NCBI GenBank assembly: GCA_030621085.1
Contig: JAUXIJ010000025.1
Span: 1-40,252, forward strand
DNA: 40,252 nt
From: Candidatus Cloacimonadota bacterium
GTDB taxonomy: Bacteria; Cloacimonadota; Cloacimonadia; Cloacimonadales; TCS61
Reading direction: 5' to 3'
Under the pieces are notes generated by a model that had not been told where the DNA came from, searched no databases, and was given only the letters and a program-made list of their open reading frames with translations. A program made the position numbers and the translations under genes. Below are positions 1-8,525 of the stretch, piece after piece. Numbering within the stretch: position 1 is the first letter of the stretch; each line of letters begins with the position of its first letter.

Positions 1-754
1 CCTTTTCAATGAAAAAATGGAAAGAATAAGTTCTTACAAAAAGATACCGAATACAAGCATCCAGAAAAATCGTAAATTCAAACTTCACTTTGAGAATTTC
101 GTGGAAGCTTTTAGTAAAGTACCTTTTGGAAGATATTTCTTAAATACGCTGTTTGTGTCGCTTTCGGTGGTTCTGGGAGTAATTATTACAGGTTCATTAG
201 CAGCTTATGCTTTTGCTACTATGAGATTTAAAGGCAGAGATTTTATTTTCTATCTTTTTATCAGTATGATGATGGTACCGCAGCCTGTTTATCTTATTCC
301 CTCTTATATTGTTTTGAATCATCTGGGTTGGCTGAATACTTACCAGGCGCTCATTGTTCCCTGGATAGCGAGTATATTTACAATTTTCCTGTTGCGTCAG
401 CAGTTTAAAACCATTCCACGTGACCTTTTCGATGCAGCTTCAATCGATGGTTGCAGCAGATTCAAAATCCTGTGGACTATTGTTCTACCACTGTCAAAAT
501 CGGTAATAGTAACAGCAGCTATTTTCGGGTTCATTGGCAGTTGGAACAGTTTTATGTGGCCGCTTATCATGATAGACGATCCTGAACTTCGTGTGTTGCA
601 GGTTGGCTTGAGCTATTTTTCGCAGGAAGCTTCCACCCAGACTGCGCTCCTAATGGCAGCTTCAACGTTCAGTATTTTACCGTTGGTAGTTCTCTTTCTT
701 GTTGCACAAAAACAAATCATTGCCAGCTTTGCTTCCAGTGGATTGAAAGGTTAA
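1..754 (+). CDS. Carbohydrate ABC transporter permease (MalG-type), 5' end truncated by window edge
   Basis: Frame is open to the window start (LFNEKMERISS...). PFGRYFLNTLFVS and the EAA-loop-like segment (DLFDAASIDGCSRFKILWTIVLPLSKS) are typical of MalG/UgpE permeases; the expected first TM helix is missing upstream. Confidence 0.9.
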   Translation, partial: LFNEKMERISSYKKIPNTSIQKNRKFKLHFENFVEAFSKVPFGRYFLNTLFVSLSVVLGVIITGSLAAYAFATMRFKGRDFIFYLFISMMMVPQPVYLIPSYIVLNHLGWLNTYQALIVPWIASIFTIFLLRQQFKTIPRDLFDAASIDGCSRFKILWTIVLPLSKSVIVTAAIFGFIGSWNSFMWPLIMIDDPELRVLQVGLSYFSQEASTQTALLMAASTFSILPLVVLFLVAQKQIIASFASSGLKG

Positions 755-805
755 TGAGTTAAATTTAAAAAAGATGCTCTGCATCTAAAATAAAGGGAGG
801 TAAAA

Positions 806-994
806 ATGAAAATTATTAGTAGTATTTTGGTGGTTATAGGTGCTGTTTTAATGCTGTTCGGTTTTATTACTTTTCTGAAAGGAAGCGCCTTTTTGGGAGT
901 AGGTTATCCGGTTAATTATTTCCATGCGGCAACCAGCTTTCTGGTTCTGGCTTTGTGTTTAAAACTTGTCTGCAAATTTGAGAAAAAGGAATAA
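806..994 (+). CDS. Small two-TM membrane protein, unknown function
   Basis: 62 aa hydrophobic ORF with upstream GGGAGG RBS (aaagggaggtaaaaatg), followed by a terminator. Confidence 0.6.
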   Translation: MKIISSILVVIGAVLMLFGFITFLKGSAFLGVGYPVNYFHAATSFLVLALCLKLVCKFEKKE

Positions 995-1021
995 TCGTTC
1001 TGTAATTGAAATTGTTATTGC

Positions 1022-1053
1022 AAGCCTTCCCCGAAAATGGGGAAGGCTTTTTT
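1022..1053 (+). terminator. Rho-independent terminator
   Basis: AAGCCTTCCCC-GAAAAT-GGGGAAGGCTT followed by T-run; perfect 11 bp stem. Confidence 0.85.
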
Positions 1054-1116
1054 ATGTAACTCGTTCACTCAGCCTAAAGGATTGGCTGATAAATCTTGAA
1101 CGAAATTATATCCTAT

Positions 1117-1770
1117 TTAGAATTTATATCCAACTAATAATTGAATTAAATTATTTTTCACAATTAGACCGCTATCTTCAACCAACTCACCATCAACCCA
1201 AAATTCATAACCAGTTACAACTGAACTCAAACTAAACGCATATCTTGCATCAAAGATTATTTTTCCCGATGAATACGAACCACCTAGAACGAGACCAAAG
1301 TCAATACTGGACATTGTAAACCATTCTGTCATAGCTCCACTTTCGTTATAGCTATAGCCCTCATCATCAACACTAAGATCGTAAGTACCCCCCATATATA
1401 TTCCTAAAGAAGGTCCTGCAAAAGCCCTGATATTTTCAGCAAGTTTATAAGTACCCAACACAGGAATTTCTAAATAATCCATTTTACAGGTTAGTGTACC
1501 ATCATTTTCATCATATTTGACGCCCTTTCTACAGTAATACACTTCCGGTTGAATATTTATTTTATCATCTTTTGTAAAAATCATAAAACCACCGATAGAA
1601 AAGGTCGTGAGCTTTAGGGGTACCGAATCAAAAAACTCTCTGTCAGGTCCAGTTAAAGTTGCAAAGTTAACACCACCTTTAATGCCTTTTGCTGTCATTT
1701 CCCAAGCCAGAACATTAGACGTGGTGACTATAAATAACAGTAACATAAAAAATAAAATCTTGTTTCTTTT
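1117..1770 (-). CDS. Outer-membrane beta-barrel (porin family/PorT-like) protein
   Basis: Signal peptide (MKRNKILFFMLLLFIVTTSNVLA), alternating beta-strand pattern ending in ...LIQLLVGYKF. Probable start is the internal Met after the GGAGG RBS. Confidence 0.75.
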   Translation of the reverse strand, partial: KRNKILFFMLLLFIVTTSNVLAWEMTAKGIKGGVNFATLTGPDREFFDSVPLKLTTFSIGGFMIFTKDDKINIQPEVYYCRKGVKYDENDGTLTCKMDYLEIPVLGTYKLAENIRAFAGPSLGIYMGGTYDLSVDDEGYSYNESGAMTEWFTMSSIDFGLVLGGSYSSGKIIFDARYAFSLSSVVTGYEFWVDGELVEDSGLIVKNNLIQLLVGYKF

Positions 1771-2024
1771 CATAATAATTTCCTCCTGAATAAATAAAAA
1801 CATAAGTCTATTGAATTTTGTTAAATATCATTCACATTTAGTAAATAGAAAATGGAAAGTTTCTTGTTTTATATTATACAATCATAAAACATCACCTCCT
1901 TGTCGAGTTTTTTACGATTTCAACTTAATTAGGATAAAAGCTTATTGTCAAATAATTTTTAACTAATTGAAAGTTATTATAAATTATTTATGTTAATCGT
2001 AACGATCAATTTGGAGAATTAATC

Positions 2025-2471
2025 CTATACAAAAAATAAGATAATAATAATATAGCCTACTATCCGCAGTGAATATACGATCATTGAAAACTTGAGAAAA
2101 GATATACGGAAAATACCAGCAGCGATAGTAAGTGGGTCTCCCAGGAATGGCGTCCAGGAAACCAGTAGACTCCAGGTGCCGTATTTTTGCGTATATTCAA
2201 TAGCTTTCCTGCCGCTTTTCGATCTTTCCAATTTGGGAATGAGCGGTTTACCGATAAGATATCCCAGCCAGTAATTGGCAGCACAACCCAGGCTGTTACC
2301 AATGGAACAGGCGATCAAAGCAGGAACAGGAGGTGCACCCACAGCCAGAGCAGCCAGTAAAATAGCAGCCGAGCTTGCCGGTACGATGGTAGCAGCGATG
2401 AACGAAGTAACAAATAGAGCAGCTACGCTGTAACTATTTATAAATTCCAAAAGCCAGGGTGAGAGATCCAT
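2025..2471 (-). CDS. YqaA/DedA-like (VTT domain) small membrane protein
   Basis: 148 aa, ...GNSLGCAANYWLGYLIGK...WTPFLGDPLTIAAGIFR motif pattern of the YqaA/SNARE-assoc family. Confidence 0.8.
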   Translation of the reverse strand: MDLSPWLLEFINSYSVAALFVTSFIAATIVPASSAAILLAALAVGAPPVPALIACSIGNSLGCAANYWLGYLIGKPLIPKLERSKSGRKAIEYTQKYGTWSLLVSWTPFLGDPLTIAAGIFRISFLKFSMIVYSLRIVGYIIIILFFV

Positions 2472-2498
2472 AGTTATTATTTTTCTTCTCTAAATCAA

Positions 2499-5066
2499 TT
2501 ATTTATCATCTTCAAACAAGGTTAGTTGTTTTTTTTCTTTAATTTTCTTACTCTTTCTTAAAGTTGTCGGTTTGTTAAATAATTCTTCAATATCAGTTTT
2601 TTTACCATTTTTAGACCAAGTTTGATACAAAACATCAAACAATATTATATTCCAATTATCATTATCAAATCTTTCAAAAAACATTGGCGATTTCATTTTC
2701 TTCTGAAATTGATTATATCTATCAACTGGAATTAACATTATTTTTGAAATGGATTGAAGAACATTTGACCCTCTTTGTAATGCACTTATCATAGAAGTAG
2801 TACATTCAACTTCAAAAATATATTTTATACTATCATCTTTAATCCAAATCAAATCAATATTACCTACTGTCTCAAAGTTAGAAATATCATTTAAAGTAAA
2901 AACATTTTTATAATTCATATAATTTTTTAGCGTCCCTGATTTTTTTAGTAAATCTGTATTTAATTTATGACTTTGTTCGTTTTTTCCAATATGAATTTTG
3001 TAACCATTATTTAAACCAATTTCGGATAACAATGCAATAATTGTAGTATGCTCTTTTTCAACTGCTTTCCCCATAAAGTTTTCTTTAAGTAACCAGAACC
3101 CTTTTTGTATTTTATTCGCATAGACCTCTAAAGACTCTTTTATGCTTGTTTGATCTGAAGTTAATGAATTGGGAAATGCAATATTTACAGCTTCCCAGAT
3201 GTCAGTAAAAGTAACCTTACCCCTCTTTTGTAATTGCCTTAAAACAGTTTGTTCTACTCGGTCAGACAAAGGAATTTTTTCTAAATGGGGAATTGAATTT
3301 GGATTTGTAAACCACCAGAGTTTTCCTGATGATGAACCTACTTTTGCATCTACTAAATTAAACTCATTTCCTAAATGTTTATTTAAAACTGTTTTAATAT
3401 CTAATCCACTATTTAACTCTGCAAAAAAACCACTTTTAGCTAACGCAGGATCAATTGCATTTATTATCAATGAATACGGCGTTGGTTCTCCTCTTTCCGC
3501 AATTATTTTGGTCGATGTATCAATTACAATTTTCTCAAATCTAATTTCATCTATGATTTCAGGTTCTAAACATTTTTCTCCAAAATCCGGTTTATAAAAT
3601 CTTAAATACAAATCCCCCTGAGCAGAACCAAAAGGTTGTAAAAGAGATTTCGCAGAAGGTCTGGCTAATTCTTGATGGTGAATTTTCTGAAGTTCAAAAC
3701 CTGTTAAGATTCCCGCTCTTATTGTAGCATTTCTTACTTTAAAAGACGGATTATGAAAAGTTACAGTTAAAAATTTGTTTGGTTTAAGAACATTAAACAT
3801 TTTTTCAAAACTGTTCTTTAAAAGAGAATGATATACATCAAAATCTTTGTCCTGCCGTTTATTATGAATTATTTCATCCGAAGCAATTCTTTCTAAATAG
3901 CCCTCATCCATTTTCAGCCAGGCAACCCATAAATATGTTAATTCACCATATTGAATTGAAGAATCGTAAGGTGGATCAGTAAAGATATAATCAATACAAC
4001 CCTTTGCTCCACCTTCATCTTCCAATTTTTTCATTAAATCTAAACATGAACCTGTATAAATATAAATATCTGCTTTATCTTCAAAGATTTGTTTTAGATT
4101 TTTTGCAAATCTAACTTTTTTGAAATGTTGATTTGAATCCTGTTTTGCTTTTAATAATCCTTGATGTCCAAAAACTGAACTATTAAATTTTTCCCACACA
4201 TTTTGTTCCATATAAAAACCAGAAGGATACCAATAACTATGTTGAGTCCATGCTGAACTAAATGGTGTAAAATGTCCACCTTCAGAAATCGGATTCATCT
4301 TTGTACATAAATGAACAATTGAAGTAAAACCGATTTTTAAGAAAGCTTTAATCTCTTTATTTTGCTCTTCTTCTATTGCTTCCATAATAATTGCCAAAGC
4401 ATACAAATTTCTTTTTGTAAATAATTCATCTAAAGATTCAAATTGCTGTTTTTCTTTAAATGGTTTTCCATTTATGTGATATAATTCATTTTTAGGATAC
4501 CATTCTGTAATATTATGATTCTTAATATTTTTTAGAAGTTTGCTATCGAAATCTAAAAGCTTAGTATTTTTTCTTCTTTCATCTCCGCAATACTGGCATT
4601 TTTTATATCTTATCTCAACGCAATTATTTCCTTTCCATATTGCACAATTAAAGATGATTTCCTTATTGCATTTTCTACATTTTGTTTTATATAAATCTAA
4701 TATTTTGTTTTTAACTTTTTTTTCAATATTCTTGAAAGCTTTTACAAGTTTAATTTCTTCAACCGGTAAAATAGTTAATCTGGTTAATTCTGTAGCTAAA
4801 GGAGAAATATCGGAGATAATAACTTTTCTACCAATTTTTAAAGCCTCTATTGCTGTAACACCGCTTCCACCGAAAGGATCAAAAACAATGCTATTTTTGG
4901 GGCAATATGTTTCAATAAATTTTCCAATAACATTCCAGGTTTTACGAGACCAGTATTTATGAAAATTATACATTGGGGTATGTGCTTCAGGAGCAATTTG
5001 ACGGTTGAGATGATTAATATTTATTTTTTTAACTGTTGGAATTTTTTGTTCAAATTCATTTTTCAT
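2499..5066 (-). CDS. Adenine-specific DNA methylase with Zn-ribbon (COG1743-like) and C-terminal PD-(D/E)XK-like nuclease domain
   Basis: AdoMet motif VFDPFGGSG, catalytic TDPPY (FTDPPYDSSIQYGEL), CxxC...CxxC insertion (KCRKC...CQYCG). C-terminal IDLIWIKDDSIKYIFEVECTTSMISALQRGSNVL resembles a D-x(n)-ExE restriction-nuclease core. Confidence 0.85.
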   Translation of the reverse strand: MKNEFEQKIPTVKKININHLNRQIAPEAHTPMYNFHKYWSRKTWNVIGKFIETYCPKNSIVFDPFGGSGVTAIEALKIGRKVIISDISPLATELTRLTILPVEEIKLVKAFKNIEKKVKNKILDLYKTKCRKCNKEIIFNCAIWKGNNCVEIRYKKCQYCGDERRKNTKLLDFDSKLLKNIKNHNITEWYPKNELYHINGKPFKEKQQFESLDELFTKRNLYALAIIMEAIEEEQNKEIKAFLKIGFTSIVHLCTKMNPISEGGHFTPFSSAWTQHSYWYPSGFYMEQNVWEKFNSSVFGHQGLLKAKQDSNQHFKKVRFAKNLKQIFEDKADIYIYTGSCLDLMKKLEDEGGAKGCIDYIFTDPPYDSSIQYGELTYLWVAWLKMDEGYLERIASDEIIHNKRQDKDFDVYHSLLKNSFEKMFNVLKPNKFLTVTFHNPSFKVRNATIRAGILTGFELQKIHHQELARPSAKSLLQPFGSAQGDLYLRFYKPDFGEKCLEPEIIDEIRFEKIVIDTSTKIIAERGEPTPYSLIINAIDPALAKSGFFAELNSGLDIKTVLNKHLGNEFNLVDAKVGSSSGKLWWFTNPNSIPHLEKIPLSDRVEQTVLRQLQKRGKVTFTDIWEAVNIAFPNSLTSDQTSIKESLEVYANKIQKGFWLLKENFMGKAVEKEHTTIIALLSEIGLNNGYKIHIGKNEQSHKLNTDLLKKSGTLKNYMNYKNVFTLNDISNFETVGNIDLIWIKDDSIKYIFEVECTTSMISALQRGSNVLQSISKIMLIPVDRYNQFQKKMKSPMFFERFDNDNWNIILFDVLYQTWSKNGKKTDIEELFNKPTTLRKSKKIKEKKQLTLFEDDK

Positions 5067-5069
5067 AAA

Positions 5070-5363
5070 TCACTCCGACTCAATATGTCTTACTATTCTT
5101 TTTGTTAATTCAAACATTGCTGCTAATTGAGTAGCTTTTACTTCACCAATACCTTCTACTTCCATTAATTCTTTTAAAGTTTTACCAGCCAAATTGTAGA
5201 TCGTTCCAAATTTGTCTAATAGTTTTTGGGCAATCTGTTCAGCATCAAGTTTCTTTGTACCTGTATTTATTATTATTGCTAAAAGCTCTTTTTCAGAACA
5301 ATGAGAAGGTCCTGATCTTCTTAATTTTCCGCCTGGATGTTTCCAATTTAATTTATTGTCCAT
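5070..5363 (-). CDS. RadC N-terminal (UPF0758) HhH domain protein lacking the MPN/JAB domain
   Basis: GGKLRRSGPSHCSEKELLAIIINTGTKKLDAEQIAQKLLDKFGTIYNLAGKTLKELMEVEGIGEVKATQLAAMFELTKRI matches the RadC N-terminus; ORF stops where the JAB domain should begin. Start set at MDNKLN, not the longer ORF-track start. Confidence 0.8.
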   Translation of the reverse strand: MDNKLNWKHPGGKLRRSGPSHCSEKELLAIIINTGTKKLDAEQIAQKLLDKFGTIYNLAGKTLKELMEVEGIGEVKATQLAAMFELTKRIVRHIESE

Positions 5364-5724
5364 AATGTTTCCCAATCCTTTCTCTATCCTCACTCTCTTT
5401 ATCGCCTTTAAAGTAAATCTCAATGAATTCGATTTTGTCAAGGTCGGGATAATAAGCATAAATAATCCTGATACCGCTATTTGAACCAGTTCCTTTCAGG
5501 GCTTTACAGGCAAATTTCCGGGCTTTGCAAATTTTGGGATAATCTATTCCCAAACCGGCAATCTCGACGATTCCCTGGTTATCAAGTTTAAGTTTATGAA
5601 AAATTTGTAATTGTACCTTAATAAAATTTTCCAAGTCAGAATCCAGAGTCCGGAATCTTTTCTTCAGCTTTTTAAAGTCTTTTTCGAATTCACTTAGTTG
5701 TGTGATCTTGCTGAAGATCTTCAT
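5353..5724 (-). CDS. RelE/ParE-superfamily-like toxin
   Basis: Short basic protein with N-terminal FEKDFKKLKKRFRTLDSDLENF and ...SGIRIIYAYYPDLDKIEFIEIYFKGDKE; directly downstream of an HTH antitoxin-like gene. Confidence 0.7.
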   Translation of the reverse strand: MKIFSKITQLSEFEKDFKKLKKRFRTLDSDLENFIKVQLQIFHKLKLDNQGIVEIAGLGIDYPKICKARKFACKALKGTGSNSGIRIIYAYYPDLDKIEFIEIYFKGDKESEDRERIGKHYGQ

Positions 5725-5727
5725 TCA

Positions 5728-6498
5728 TTAATCTCGAACAGAATAAGGAGTAGTACGATAGAATACGCTTTCATACTCAATTATTTTGTCATCTTCTGTC
5801 GTGAGCCAGGGTACATCATTATGTGAATGCTCGCTTATTTGAGAAGCATTCATATCCGACAGTTTATTCAAAACATTATCTATAAGCTGAATTTCATTTG
5901 CCTTGAGTATCGATAAATCCGGTTGCCGTAAGGGCAGATATTTTGTTTGAGGATGTTTGAAATATTTTCCCTGAACTTTTGTCAGGTCTTTACCTTCCAT
6001 CATCTTTACAATCTTGATGAATTCTTTAGGAGTAGGTCCGTAATGATTCTTTTGATAAGTTGCTCCGATCAACTGTTCTTCGTATTTTTCATAATAATCA
6101 AAATCGATGAAATAAAGCAATTTGTAAATAACTGTTTCACCAATATTTGGTCTGGAACCGATCTTGTTTAAAATATAAAGCAGAACTTCTTTGAATTTTT
6201 TCAGATTTTTTTGCGGAACATTTATCCTGATCTCTTCTTTCTTGGGAGTTTTTTCTTTTGTTTCTTCGAGAACAATTTCCATATCTTTTTTCGCATTAAG
6301 AAGTATGTCGGTGGAAATATTAAAAACTTCTGCAATTTTTGTTATTTCTTCGGCAGTAATTTTCCTAGCTCCGCTTTCTATCTGAGAAATCGCAACTCTG
6401 CTAATTTTTAAAAGATCAGAAAATTGTTCTTGAGACAATCCGACATTTTGTCTTAATTGTTTTATCTTATTGCCTAAAGACTTATAAAAAGTATCCAT
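5728..6498 (-). CDS. HTH (Xre) + Panacea/DUF4065 (SocA-like) antitoxin
   Basis: N-terminal HTH_3 (IKQLRQNVGLSQEQFSDLLKISRVAISQIESGARKITAEEITKIAEVF) followed by SocA/Panacea pattern (VIYKLLYFIDFDYYEKYEEQLIGATYQKNHYGPTPKEF). Start at Met after GGAGGG RBS. Confidence 0.85.
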   Translation of the reverse strand: MDTFYKSLGNKIKQLRQNVGLSQEQFSDLLKISRVAISQIESGARKITAEEITKIAEVFNISTDILLNAKKDMEIVLEETKEKTPKKEEIRINVPQKNLKKFKEVLLYILNKIGSRPNIGETVIYKLLYFIDFDYYEKYEEQLIGATYQKNHYGPTPKEFIKIVKMMEGKDLTKVQGKYFKHPQTKYLPLRQPDLSILKANEIQLIDNVLNKLSDMNASQISEHSHNDVPWLTTEDDKIIEYESVFYRTTPYSVRD

Positions 6499-6569
6499 AT
6501 CACCCTCCGTTTGCAATCTCTCATTGTTAGATTATCTGTCAAGAGAATGTTTGATATTATTACAGTGTT

Positions 6570-6587
6570 CCATCAGTCCTCTGATGG
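6570..6587. repeat. Palindrome A left of RAYT: CCATCAG-TCCT-CTGATGG
   Basis: Perfect 7 bp stem with 4 nt loop read directly. Confidence 0.85.
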
Positions 6588-6602
6588 TTTTTAATTATTC
6601 TC

Positions 6603-6622
6603 CCCACGAGAGGACTCGTGGG
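6603..6622. repeat. Palindrome B left copy: CCCACGAG-AGGA-CTCGTGGG
   Basis: Perfect 8 bp stem abutting the RAYT stop codon at 6623. Confidence 0.9.
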
Positions 6623-7255
6623 TTACTGTAAATCTTCATTAATATACGTAAATTCCCATTCTTCAGGGTCTCCAACTAAATTTGCTTTTACCGGATTCAT
6701 ATAAATATAGTTTAAAATATTATAAAATTCTTTTTCATTTCTTATATAATGATCGTAATGTTCATCAAGCCAGAAATTACCTTTTCGTTTTAGTATTTTG
6801 TTTGATTCTATAGCTGTGAAATGTTTATGATCATACATAATCTGTTGCAGTGGAAACGGTTTTTTACCTTTTAGCAAAGGCTTGATAATTATATGAACGT
6901 GATTAGGCATAATGCAGAAAGCGAATAGATCATAATAATGTTGAGCACCCCAGAATAAACTGTCTTTAACAATATTTGCAATGCATATATTCTTCAACCA
7001 AAATGGTGAATTTCTGAATTTCCCAATAAAATTATCATTGAAATCAAAAAGTTCTTGCTCAAATTTATATTCTTCTATTTCTTTTTTTCTTTTGTCTAAC
7101 GATTTTATTCTTTTATTAAATTCTGATTTCATTGTTCGGATTTGATTGTGATATTCCACAGGTAGTTTGAAAAATAACCTATATGTGACAAATAGAACCG
7201 AATCTTCCGGTTGTATATGTGGAAGATTTCGGCGATAATATTCTTTGTATTTCAT
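6623..7255 (-). mobile_element. REP-associated tyrosine transposase (RAYT, IS200-like Y1 transposase)
   Basis: FAFCIMPNHVHIIIKPL (HUH) and ILNYIYMNPVKANLV; start at MKYKEYYRRN. Confidence 0.9.
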
Positions 7256-7268
7256 AATTCTTCTACTT

Positions 7269-7287
7269 CCCACGAGGGACTCGTGGG
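7269..7287. repeat. Palindrome B right copy: CCCACGAG-GGA-CTCGTGGG
   Basis: Same stem as 6603-6622, followed by the same tail (CTACTGTAA vs TTACTGTAA). Confidence 0.9.
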
Positions 7288-7312
7288 CTACTGTAACCTG
7301 TCCTCTGATAAG

Positions 7313-8416
7313 TCATATTATCATCTCTTTCTTTATCTCATGTTCATCCGCTTTCAAATGTATTATTTCTACATTAAAATCAGTTAACATCTTTTCTAAA
7401 TTTTCCAAAACTGGATTTTCCGTATAAAAATGCCCTGCATCTATAAGAGGAATTTTGCTGTCCAACATAGTATGGTAATCAAAACCAGAAGAGACAAAAA
7501 CATCAGCACGACCATAAACCTGTTGAAGTAAAGAGCTGCCGCTTCCACCACAAATTGCTACTTTACTTATAATTGTATCCTGCTTTTTATCTGCTAACCA
7601 AAGCTTAACGAAGGGAGCATTTAAATTCTTTTTTACTATTTCAGCAAAATTTCTGAGAGTTAACTTGCTTTTTAGATTTCCGATCAAACCCAATCCGTAA
7701 TTTTCGCTTTGTCTTTCCTGGGGATAAACAGCGTAGGCAGGAGTTTCGTAGGGATGAGTTTTTTTTATGGCAGAGATCACTTTCTGCAGATTAAATGAAT
7801 CCACGAAGAATTCCAGTTTTCGTTCTACCACTTTTTCCAGTTTATCCTGCTTGCCAAGAATAGGATCACTGCCTTCCATTGGTTTAAATTGACCACTCAC
7901 TTCATAATCATTCAGGCAATTTTTGTAATTACCTATAGTTCCGGCTCCTGCTTTAAATATTGCTTTTGCAACCTCGATCATGGAATCTTGCGGTACATAA
8001 ACAGCCACATGATACAGTTTTGCTCCTGTTTCGGTGGAAAGGAATTCCAGATTATTCAAACCCAGTTTTTCTGCCAGGGTAAAGTTCACACCTTTTTTAA
8101 CTACATCCAGGTTCGTGTGAGTACAATACACTGAAATATTATTTTTGATTAATTTCAGGTAGAGCGGATTTGTGATTTCTTTTATTGGTTTATAAATAAT
8201 TGGATGATGAGAGATGATCAGATCGGCTTTTTCATTAATAGCTTTTTCTACAGCATTATTTGTGACATCCAATGTAAGCAGTATTTTTTTTACTTTCTGT
8301 TCAGAATTTCCAATCTGCAAACCCACGTTATCCCAATCGTAAGCCAGACCGGGATTTGCAATTTTATGCAGATGTGAAACGATATCTGAAACTGTGACTA
8401 TTTTTTCTTTTTTCAT
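7313..8416 (-). CDS. Nif3-like dinuclear metal center hexameric protein (GTP cyclohydrolase I type 2 homolog family)
   Basis: YDWDNVGLQIG...ADLIISHHPIIY...HTNLD...KVAICGGSGSSL...ITTGEF-like C-term (GHFYTENPVLENL). Confidence 0.92.
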   Translation of the reverse strand: MKKEKIVTVSDIVSHLHKIANPGLAYDWDNVGLQIGNSEQKVKKILLTLDVTNNAVEKAINEKADLIISHHPIIYKPIKEITNPLYLKLIKNNISVYCTHTNLDVVKKGVNFTLAEKLGLNNLEFLSTETGAKLYHVAVYVPQDSMIEVAKAIFKAGAGTIGNYKNCLNDYEVSGQFKPMEGSDPILGKQDKLEKVVERKLEFFVDSFNLQKVISAIKKTHPYETPAYAVYPQERQSENYGLGLIGNLKSKLTLRNFAEIVKKNLNAPFVKLWLADKKQDTIISKVAICGGSGSSLLQQVYGRADVFVSSGFDYHTMLDSKIPLIDAGHFYTENPVLENLEKMLTDFNVEIIHLKADEHEIKKEMII

Positions 8417-8436
8417 AATAATTTCCTTCTTATTTA

Positions 8437-8525
8437 TTTCCAAGCTGGGGCTTGGAAACGAGTGATTTTAAGTTTGCTGCAAAATAGGGTTTGCAGTTCC
8501 GTTCCCAAAGAGGGCTTTGGGAACG
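8437..8525. repeat. Cluster of three REP-like hairpins
   Basis: 8437-8458 TTTCCAAGC-TGGG-GCTTGGAAA; 8477-8496 CTGCAAA-ATAGGG-TTTGCAG; 8500-8525 CGTTCCCAAAG-AGGG-CTTTGGGAACG. All perfect stems with GGG at the 3' end of the loop. Confidence 0.85.

Noticed and set aside
966-1235. 89 aa plus-strand ORF spanning a terminator
   Set aside because: It runs through the strong terminator at 1022-1053 and overlaps the 3' end of the porin gene; no recognisable domain.
2081-2302. Possible frameshift between 2025-2471 and the same-strand ORF 2081-2302
   Set aside because: The 2025-2471 frame is a complete YqaA-like protein; the second frame has no family-like sequence.
3169-4962. Plus-strand ORFs 3169-3597 and 4540-4962 opposite the methylase
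   Set aside because: Antisense to a gene with clear motifs; low-complexity S/F/L-rich translations with no family resemblance.
5070-5459. Longer ORF-track start (129 aa) for the RadC-like ORF
   Set aside because: The extra N-terminal residues overlap the toxin gene out of frame and are not RadC-like; MDNKLNWKHPGGKLRRSG is the natural start.
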